From JANXYY01 sp035530875 (lineage in GTDB: Bacteria > Actinomycetota > Actinomycetes > Nanopelagicales > Nanopelagicaceae): a DNA stretch of 49,944 nt. The notes under the pieces are model-generated. The model did not search any database. It had not been told where the DNA came from and saw nothing but the letters and a program-made list of their open reading frames with translations. Position numbers and translations under genes: made by a program. The stretch covers positions 1-49,944 of the forward strand of contig DATKUB010000065.1 of NCBI GenBank assembly GCA_035530875.1, given 5' to 3'. Within the stretch, counting starts at the first letter, position 1, and each line of letters opens with the position of its first letter. Positions 41,422 through 47,240 of this stretch are shown here, piece after piece.

Positions 41422-42417
41422 CTAACTCTCTGCCTTTTTTGACCGACCCATCAGACGCCGAACCGCATCGGCGGTTGTGAGATCACCGATCAAGACGTCG
41501 CCAACTGCCTCAGTGATCGGAACCTCTATGTGATTGGCCCTGGCTAGGGCGAGAATTGCTGGTGCCGCCCGCACCCCTTCGACGGTGGTTTTCGTTGCCG
41601 CTACTGCCTCAATCAATTCCATACCCTGGCCCAGTCGCTCGCCGAACGAACGGTTCCGCGATAGTGGCGAGGAGCAAGTCGCTACCAGGTCTCCCAGACC
41701 CGCAAGACCGGCAAAGGTAGCGCTCTGTGCCCCGATAGCTTCGCCAAGACGCGACATCTCAGCCAAGCCCCGAGTAATGACAGTAGCTCTCGTGTTGTCA
41801 CCCATTCCAAGCCCGGCAGACATCCCAACCGCAAGTGCGATCACATTTTTCATTGCCCCCGCAAGTTCACAGCCGATGACGTCATTAGATGTGTAGGGGC
41901 GAAAGTAGCTCGTGGCGATGGCATGCTGCACAATTTCGGCCGTAAGAATATTCAAGGATGCCACGACTCCGCCGGCTGGTTGTCTAGCAATAAGTTCGCC
42001 AGCGAGATTCGGTCCAGTAGCAACAGCGATCTGGTCCTGCCCACATTCGAGAACTTCCTGAATGACCTGGCTCATCCGCTCCATCGTCTCCAACTCAACA
42101 CCCTTGATTAACGAGACCAGAATCGCTTGGTTCGAAATGGACGACTTCATTTCTTTGAGCATCGGTCGCATCGCTTGCGACGGAATGGCTAGAGCTACCA
42201 GGTCCGCGCCGCGGATAGCCTCCGGCAGATCGGCAGTTGCGCGAAGGCTTTCGGGAAGGTCTCGCCCAGGGTGAAATCTGTCATTGCGATGTTCTGTATT
42301 CACCTGCTTAACAACCGCTTCGTCGCGAGCCCAGAGAACAACATCGTTGCCCGCATCAATCAGAATCTGGGCAAAAGCAGTTCCCCAGGATCCGCCGCCA
42401 ATAACGGCACAATTCAT
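41422..42417 (-). CDS. gpsA: glycerol-3-phosphate dehydrogenase [NAD(P)+]
   Basis: 331 residues. Nucleotide-binding GGGSWGTAFAQIL at 8-20, ATGPNLAGELIARQPAGGVVA, CELAGAMKNVIALAVGMSAG with the catalytic Lys, and GLAGLGDLVATCSSPLSRNR. Known: it reduces dihydroxyacetone phosphate to sn-glycerol-3-phosphate for phospholipid synthesis. Its ATG overlaps the plsC-like stop by 4 bases, pairing it with the acyltransferase that uses its pathway product. Confidence 0.96.
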   Translation of the reverse strand: MNCAVIGGGSWGTAFAQILIDAGNDVVLWARDEAVVKQVNTEHRNDRFHPGRDLPESLRATADLPEAIRGADLVALAIPSQAMRPMLKEMKSSISNQAILVSLIKGVELETMERMSQVIQEVLECGQDQIAVATGPNLAGELIARQPAGGVVASLNILTAEIVQHAIATSYFRPYTSNDVIGCELAGAMKNVIALAVGMSAGLGMGDNTRATVITRGLAEMSRLGEAIGAQSATFAGLAGLGDLVATCSSPLSRNRSFGERLGQGMELIEAVAATKTTVEGVRAAPAILALARANHIEVPITEAVGDVLIGDLTTADAVRRLMGRSKKAES

Positions 42418-43157
42418 TTGCGGCCCTTCTTAAAGTTTCCAGTCCGCGGCAATCCCGACGTGCGCCATTCAAATGGGGTTTCGGGTGGAGTTTCATGACG
42501 AATCTCAGAAAGCATCGAAGTTATTGTGTTTATAATTTTGTTTGTGACTTCAAGGAGGGCCTGTTGATCATCTACCTTTCCTTCCCAGGCACTTAGATCA
42601 ATTGGCGGACCTGCGTGCACATGGACCAATTTCGGCGGGAAAAGTCGAAAGCGCTTTGAATACGGAGCCAGCAGGTTCTGCGCGCCCCATTGAGCACAAG
42701 GGATAACTGGCACCCCAGATGCAAGCGCAAGTCTTGCCGCTCCGGTCTTGCCGGCCATCGGCCATAGATTGGGATCCCTGGTGATAGTGGCCTCTGGATA
42801 AATGCCAATGACTTCTCCGTTTTTGAGCGCATCAATGGCAGTCATGAGAGCTTGTCTAGCGCTATCGGTTTCGCGATGGACCGGAATCTGTCCGGCTCCG
42901 CGAAGCAATCGTCCGATAAAAGGAAGTCGAAATAGGGACTCTTTCCCTAGATAGCGTGGGGCTCGGCCGTTATCGAAAATAAAGTGACTAAAGATCAAAG
43001 GATCCATATATGAAATGTGGTTGACGACCACAATTGCCGGACCTGTTTGTGGGATGTTTTCTTGACCCTGCCAATCTCTTCTGGTGACCAGAAAGAGAAA
43101 TGGTCGGATTACGCCGGCGGCAAACCGGTACCAACCGTGCACTTTCGCAATCGCCAC
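42414..43157 (-). CDS. 1-acyl-sn-glycerol-3-phosphate acyltransferase (PlsC-like)
   Basis: 247 residues from a GTG. Acyltransferase motifs: VVNHISYMDPLIF (HX4D), GAGQIPVHRE, IGIYPEATITRD (a GxxxPE-type substrate site) and VPVIPCAQWG. A hydrophobic N-terminus (FAAGVIRPFLFLV) suggests membrane association. Known: such enzymes acylate lysophosphatidate to phosphatidate, the substrate of CdsA. It is coupled to gpsA and divergent to cofC with about 23 bases between starts. In mycobacteria a PlsC-like gene is similarly placed. Confidence 0.9.
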   Translation of the reverse strand: MAIAKVHGWYRFAAGVIRPFLFLVTRRDWQGQENIPQTGPAIVVVNHISYMDPLIFSHFIFDNGRAPRYLGKESLFRLPFIGRLLRGAGQIPVHRETDSARQALMTAIDALKNGEVIGIYPEATITRDPNLWPMAGKTGAARLALASGVPVIPCAQWGAQNLLAPYSKRFRLFPPKLVHVHAGPPIDLSAWEGKVDDQQALLEVTNKIINTITSMLSEIRHETPPETPFEWRTSGLPRTGNFKKGRK

Positions 43158-43167
43158 AGCGCGAGCC

Positions 43168-43180
43168 TATCGTTGATGGC
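43168..43180 (+). promoter_or_regulatory. -10 element for likely leaderless cofC
   Basis: TATCGT (43168-43173) ends 7 bases before the cofC ATG at 43181 and no ribosome site is present, again fitting a leaderless mRNA. Confidence 0.4.
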
Positions 43181-43777
43181 ATGATCACCAACGTGAACTC
43201 TGCAAATGATGCCAAATGGTGCGCGATCCTTCCGATCAAGGGTGGGGCTCAGGCGAAATCTAGGCTGGGCTCCAATGCAAAGCCGGCCGAACTAGCCAAT
43301 GAGTTCGCCAAGCGGACTCTCACTGCGTTACTAGCTTGCTCCGAAGTTGAAAACGTCAACATTGTGACTGCCGACGAGCAGTGGCTGGCAATCTCCGCAA
43401 GCCGAATCACCACCTATAAAGATCCGGGTAATGGTTTGAATGCGGCGATCTGCGCGGCGCGGGATCAAATGTTTGAAAATCAATATTTGGTGGTAGTGCC
43501 CAGCGACTTGCCGCTTCTTGATGCAGCAGAACTTGCCTGCGTGCTCACCGAAGCCAGAGCGCATTCTCGGGCCTTCGTCCGTGATAAAGATGGCGACGGA
43601 ACCACTCTCCTTACGGCGCTAAAGGCGGAGGACTTGATTCCGCTCTATGGCCGAGAATCAGCGGCGGCGCATCTGAAAAGCGGAGCGAGCGAGTTGGCAG
43701 CCGGATTATCGGTCCGCTTCGATGTCGATACCCTGTTCGACCTGACGTACCTGAACAGAATGGATGGAAATAGTTGA
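43181..43777 (+). CDS. cofC: 2-phospho-L-lactate (or phosphoenolpyruvate) guanylyltransferase
   Basis: 198 residues from the ATG at 43181; upstream codons overlap the plsC-like gene. CAILPIKGGAQAKSRLG at the start and VVVPSDLPLLDAAEL in the middle match CofC (nucleotidyltransferase, MobA-like fold), followed by DKDGDGTTLL, the conserved G-rich segment. Known: CofC makes the activated phospholactate or phosphoenolpyruvate used in coenzyme F420 synthesis. Other F420 genes (fbiA, fbiB, fbiC) are not in the window. A hairpin follows directly after the stop. Confidence 0.92.
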   Translation: MITNVNSANDAKWCAILPIKGGAQAKSRLGSNAKPAELANEFAKRTLTALLACSEVENVNIVTADEQWLAISASRITTYKDPGNGLNAAICAARDQMFENQYLVVVPSDLPLLDAAELACVLTEARAHSRAFVRDKDGDGTTLLTALKAEDLIPLYGRESAAAHLKSGASELAAGLSVRFDVDTLFDLTYLNRMDGNS

Positions 43778-43800
43778 GGGACCGCAGCGACTGCGATCCC
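43778..43800 (+). terminator. hairpin after cofC
   Basis: GGGACCGCAG-cga-CTGCGATCCC, a 10-bp stem with one mismatch, begins on the base after the cofC stop. There is no clear T-run on either side, so it may be a weak or shared terminator between the convergent cofC and HU genes. Confidence 0.5.
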
Positions 43801-43822
43801 CCAACAAATTTCCTAACCAAAC

Positions 43823-43854
43823 AGCCTTGGCAACTTGCGGTAGCAAGTCAGGCT
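43823..43854 (-). terminator. hairpin after the HU gene
   Basis: AGCC...ACTTGC-ggta-GCAAGT..GGCT: a 6-bp perfect stem with a 4-base loop extended by AGCC/GGCT after a bulge, about a dozen bases after the HU stop on the minus strand. Then GTTTGG follows. Likely ends HU transcription. Confidence 0.5.
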
Positions 43855-43865
43855 TAGCAGTCTGC

Positions 43866-44351
43866 CTAGCGGCGCTTTGCGGCCTTCTTAACAGCCTTCT
43901 TCGCGGCTGGCTTCTTCGCCGCTGCCTTCTTGGCGGCTGGCTTCTTAGCGACAACCTTCTTGACAGCCTTCTTGGCGGCTGGCTTCTTCGCCGCTGCCTT
44001 CTTAACAGCCGCCTTCTTCGCCGCTGGCTTCTTAGCTGCTGGCTTTGCAGCCTTGGCTGGGGCACCGAGTTTACGAGCGCCGGAAACAACTTCCTTAAGC
44101 TGTACGGCTGGCTTGAACTTAATAACGCTGGTGGCTTTTACCTTAACGGCTGCACCGGTCAGCGGGTTGCGCGCAGTGCGTGCTTTGCGTGCGACTTTTT
44201 GGAAAGTGCCGAACCCAGCAAGAGCAACTTTCTCGCCCGCTACTACTGAGCGAGTGATGTGCTCTAGAACTGATTCAACGGCAGTTGTTGCGTCTTTCTT
44301 GCTGCCTTGAAGTTGCGCGGCAAGAGCATCAATGAGCTCAGACTTATTCAC
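43866..44351 (-). CDS. hup: HU-family nucleoid protein with Lys/Ala-rich tail
   Basis: 161 residues from a GTG with AAGGGG upstream. The HU fold covers residues 1-90 (MNKSELIDALAAQLQGS, GFGTFQKVARKARTARNPLTG). The rest is a repetitive tail of PAAKK and AVKKA units, as in mycobacterial HupB and Streptomyces HupS. Known: HU bends and protects DNA; the tail adds nonspecific affinity. It sits before leuD as in mycobacteria. A 6-bp hairpin is present in its leader. Confidence 0.95.
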   Translation of the reverse strand: MNKSELIDALAAQLQGSKKDATTAVESVLEHITRSVVAGEKVALAGFGTFQKVARKARTARNPLTGAAVKVKATSVIKFKPAVQLKEVVSGARKLGAPAKAAKPAAKKPAAKKAAVKKAAAKKPAAKKAVKKVVAKKPAAKKAAAKKPAAKKAVKKAAKRR

Positions 44352-44377
44352 GAATTCCCCTTAGTACGTTTAGGTAT

Positions 44378-44395
44378 CCGGACTTTCCCGTCCGG
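44378..44395 (-). promoter_or_regulatory. hairpin in the HU mRNA leader
   Basis: CCGGAC-tttccc-GTCCGG, a perfect 6-bp stem about 27 bases before the HU start. On the minus strand further up, TTGGAC, 19 bases, TAGGTT gives a possible promoter. Role of the hairpin is unknown. Confidence 0.4.
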
Positions 44396-44467
44396 CCTTA
44401 TGCATAACCTATGCGAAAGCAAGCGGCTCCGTCCAACATAAAGATAAGAAAAAGCCTGGTGTCGCAG

Positions 44468-45067
44468 TCAGATCTTTACCGGCAGGGTTTTCGGCTTCAA
44501 ACTCGGGCGCGTTTTTTCGAAGCCAGATATCGCCTCGACATGGCGCAGAGTTAGCCCAATATCGTCCAGACCTTCAAGCAGACGCCACCGGGTGTAGTCG
44601 TCGATTTCGAAATTTGCGACCTTTGAGCCCCATTGAACCTGACGCAAAGTTAGGTCGACCGTCACCTCTAAACCAGGTTCGTTTTCGATGGCCGCCCAGA
44701 TCGACTCGATCTCTTCTTGCCGCAAAATTACGGTTAATAGGCCACCTTTTAGCGAATTCCCGCGAAAAATATCGGCGAATCGGCTGGAGATAACGACCTT
44801 GAACCCAAAATTCTGCAGCGCCCAGACGGCGTGCTCACGAGAGGAACCAGTTCCAAAATCAGCACCGGCGACGAGGATCGACGCACCCTGATAGGCAGGA
44901 TTGTTTAGGACGAAGTCCGGGTCCTTCCGCCAGGCGGCAAAGAGGCCGTCTTCAAATCCGGTTCGAGTGACCCGCTTCAAATACACGGCTGGAATGATCT
45001 GATCGGTATCGACATTGCTCCGGCGCAGCGGAACTGCAGTACCGGTATGTGTGATGAATTTCTCCAT
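44468..45067 (-). CDS. leuD: 3-isopropylmalate dehydratase small subunit
   Basis: 199 residues. Motifs LRRSNVDTDQIIPAVYLKRV, LVAGADFGTGSSREHAVWAL (the GSSREHA substrate loop) and FRGNSLKGGLL are typical of LeuD. With LeuC it isomerises 2-isopropylmalate to 3-isopropylmalate in leucine synthesis. It follows leuC by 5 bases. Length and motifs normal. Confidence 0.97.
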   Translation of the reverse strand: MEKFITHTGTAVPLRRSNVDTDQIIPAVYLKRVTRTGFEDGLFAAWRKDPDFVLNNPAYQGASILVAGADFGTGSSREHAVWALQNFGFKVVISSRFADIFRGNSLKGGLLTVILRQEEIESIWAAIENEPGLEVTVDLTLRQVQWGSKVANFEIDDYTRWRLLEGLDDIGLTLRHVEAISGFEKTRPSLKPKTLPVKI

Positions 45068-45072
45068 GTTTT

Positions 45073-46479
45073 TCAGACCTCCAAAAGATCGGCCGGCGAG
45101 GAAAGAGTGCCTCGCACTGCGGTTGCTGCGGCTACCAGCGGACTAACTAGGTGGGTGCGTCCGCCAACGCCTTGGCGTCCTTCAAAGTTGCGGTTGCTTG
45201 TTGAAGCACTCCGCTCGCCCGGCTTTAACTGATCTGGGTTCATGCCAAGGCACATCGAGCAGCCGGCCTGACGCCACTGCGCACCAGCGGCGATGAAGAT
45301 CTTGTCTAGCCCTTCGCTCTCGGCCTGCAGGCGCACCTTGGCCGAGCCGGGAACGACGAGCATTGTGACGTCGCCGGCAACTTTTCGGCCCTCGATGACT
45401 GCGGCCGCGGCACGCAGATCTTCGATTCGGCCATTTGTGCAAGACCCGAGGAATACGGTGTCCACCTTCACTTCGCGAAGCGGAGTGCCAGCAGTTAGTC
45501 CCATATAGGTGAGGGCTCGTTCCGCCGTTTCTCTGGCTTCGTCATCAGTGATCAAGGCCGGGTCAGGTACCTTTGCCGATAAGGCAGCACCTTGTCCTGG
45601 GTTGGTGCCCCAGGTGACAAATGGCGCAAGGGTTGCCGCATCAATGTCGATCTGGCGATCAAAAATGGCACCGTCGTCACTTTGCAAGGTGGCCCAGTAG
45701 GCCAGGGCTCGGTCCCAATCGGCACCAGTAGGTGCATGCGGCTTCCCTTTTAGATAAGCGAAGGTGGTCTCGTCGGGGGCAATCATTCCGGCCCGCGCGC
45801 CCGCTTCAATGCTCATGTTGCAGATCGTCATTCGACCTTCCATCGACAGCGATCGGATGGCGTCCCCACGGTATTCCAAGACATATCCCTGGCCGCCGCC
45901 GGTACCAATTTCTGCGATCACGGTGAGAATGATGTCCTTGGCCGTTACGCCTTCTGGCAATTGACCATTTACGTTCACCGCCATCGTTTTAAATGGCGCC
46001 AATGGCAGCGTCTGGGTCGCCAGCACGTGCTCAACTTCGCTGGTGCCTATTCCAAATGCGAGTGCCCCAAAAGCTCCGTGAGTGCTCGTATGGGAATCTC
46101 CGCAGACAACCGTCATTCCTGGTTGGGTTAGGCCGAGTTGCGGACCCACCACGTGCACGATGCCTTGATCTGCATCGCCAAGTGAATGAAGGCGAATCCC
46201 GAATTCTTGGCAATTTCTCCTAAGGGTCTCGATCTGAATGCGCGAGACTGGATCAGCAATTGGCTTATCGATATCGACAGTCGGCGTGTTGTGATCTTCG
46301 GTGGCTATCGTGAGATCCGGTCGCCGCACGACGCGGTTTGCCAACCGCAACCCATCAAAGGCCTGTGCACTTGTCACCTCGTGGATCAAGTGAAGATCGA
46401 TATAAAGCAGATCCGGTTCGCCTGGTTCTCGCCGAACCAGGTGGTCTTCCCAGACCTTTTGAGCCAGCGTCTTTGCCAT
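45073..46479 (-). CDS. leuC: 3-isopropylmalate dehydratase large subunit
   Basis: 468 residues, standard length. Aconitase fold: VVCGDSHTSTHGAFGALAFG (active site), TVFLGSCTNGRIEDLRAA with the first iron-sulfur Cys, and GCSMCLGMNPDQL with the other two. Known: carries the [4Fe-4S] cluster of the leucine pathway isomerase. It starts with AGGGGG upstream and is divergent to an IclR regulator with a palindrome between them, so it is probably controlled by that regulator. Confidence 0.97.
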   Translation of the reverse strand: MAKTLAQKVWEDHLVRREPGEPDLLYIDLHLIHEVTSAQAFDGLRLANRVVRRPDLTIATEDHNTPTVDIDKPIADPVSRIQIETLRRNCQEFGIRLHSLGDADQGIVHVVGPQLGLTQPGMTVVCGDSHTSTHGAFGALAFGIGTSEVEHVLATQTLPLAPFKTMAVNVNGQLPEGVTAKDIILTVIAEIGTGGGQGYVLEYRGDAIRSLSMEGRMTICNMSIEAGARAGMIAPDETTFAYLKGKPHAPTGADWDRALAYWATLQSDDGAIFDRQIDIDAATLAPFVTWGTNPGQGAALSAKVPDPALITDDEARETAERALTYMGLTAGTPLREVKVDTVFLGSCTNGRIEDLRAAAAVIEGRKVAGDVTMLVVPGSAKVRLQAESEGLDKIFIAAGAQWRQAGCSMCLGMNPDQLKPGERSASTSNRNFEGRQGVGGRTHLVSPLVAAATAVRGTLSSPADLLEV

Positions 46480-46526
46480 TCGTGCGCCCCCTTGCTTCTC
46501 ACAATGTGATACGACAGTATTAGATT
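46480..46526. promoter_or_regulatory. divergent leuC/iclR control region
   Basis: Only 47 bases separate the two starts. TCACA-A-TGTGA (46499-46509) is a symmetric site about its central base. The IclR side has CAGTAT 6 bases before the ATG, possibly a -10 for a leaderless message. Known: in Corynebacterium and Streptomyces, IclR-type proteins in this place repress leuCD. Inferred: the palindrome is the operator. Confidence 0.5.
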
Positions 46527-47240
46527 ATGGACAACGGTAGCGGAGTTGGCGTTTTAGACAAACTTTCCGCAGTTCTGGCTGCTCTGGAGTCGGGACCGCA
46601 GAGCCTGGCGGGGTTGGTCAGTACCACCGGGTTGGCTAGACCGACTGCGCACCGACTTGCCGTTGCCCTGGAACACCACCGCTTTGTCGCCCGTGATTTC
46701 CAGGGACGCTTCATTCTCGGGCCAAGGGTAGTTGAACTCGCCGCGGCAGCCGGTGAAGACCGACTGATTGCGGTTGCGGTACCGGCCCTAAACGCACTTC
46801 GCGATGCCACCGGCGAAAGCGCCCAGCTTTACCGCCGTCAAGGAGATCAGCGAATCTGCGTAGCTGCGGCGGAGCGTCTTTCGGGACTCCGTGATTCCGT
46901 TCCGGTTGGTGCGGTTCTTTCGATGCAAGCCGGTTCGGCCGCGCAAGTACTTCTGGCTTGGGAGGATGCCGACCGGCTTCATCGCGCACTCGCATCGGCG
47001 CGCTTCAATGCAACAATGTTGGCTTCCGTGCGTCGCCGCGGTTGGGCGATGAGCATCGGTGAACGCGAAGCTGGCGTCGCAAGTGTTTCGGCACCGGTGC
47101 GCGGGCCCAACAACCGAGTTGTCGCAGCAGTAAGCATCAGCGGACCCCTAGAACGGCTCGGCCGCCAACCGGGACGGCTTCATGCGGCCGCAGTCGTCGC
47201 GACTGCAGAGCGATTGACCGAGGCGCTCAAACGCTCCTAG
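46527..47240 (+). CDS. IclR-family regulator, likely of leuCD
   Basis: 237 residues. An N-terminal winged helix-turn-helix (about 8-62; ESGPQSLAGLVSTTGLARPT) and a C-terminal IclR effector domain (about 80-235; RDATGESAQLYRRQGDQR, SAPVRGPNNRVVAAVSISGP). Known: orthologous IclR proteins next to leuCD (LtbR of Corynebacterium, NdgR of Streptomyces) repress leucine genes. Neighbourhood and family fit that role here. Its stop overlaps that of the convergent repeat protein by 3 bases. Confidence 0.93.
   Translation: MDNGSGVGVLDKLSAVLAALESGPQSLAGLVSTTGLARPTAHRLAVALEHHRFVARDFQGRFILGPRVVELAAAAGEDRLIAVAVPALNALRDATGESAQLYRRQGDQRICVAAAERLSGLRDSVPVGAVLSMQAGSAAQVLLAWEDADRLHRALASARFNATMLASVRRRGWAMSIGEREAGVASVSAPVRGPNNRVVAAVSISGPLERLGRQPGRLHAAAVVATAERLTEALKRS

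Noticed and set aside
43764..44249. Rightward Leu/Gly-rich frame opposite the HU tail
   Set aside because: Antisense reading of the Lys/Ala repeat; composition is explained by that repeat.
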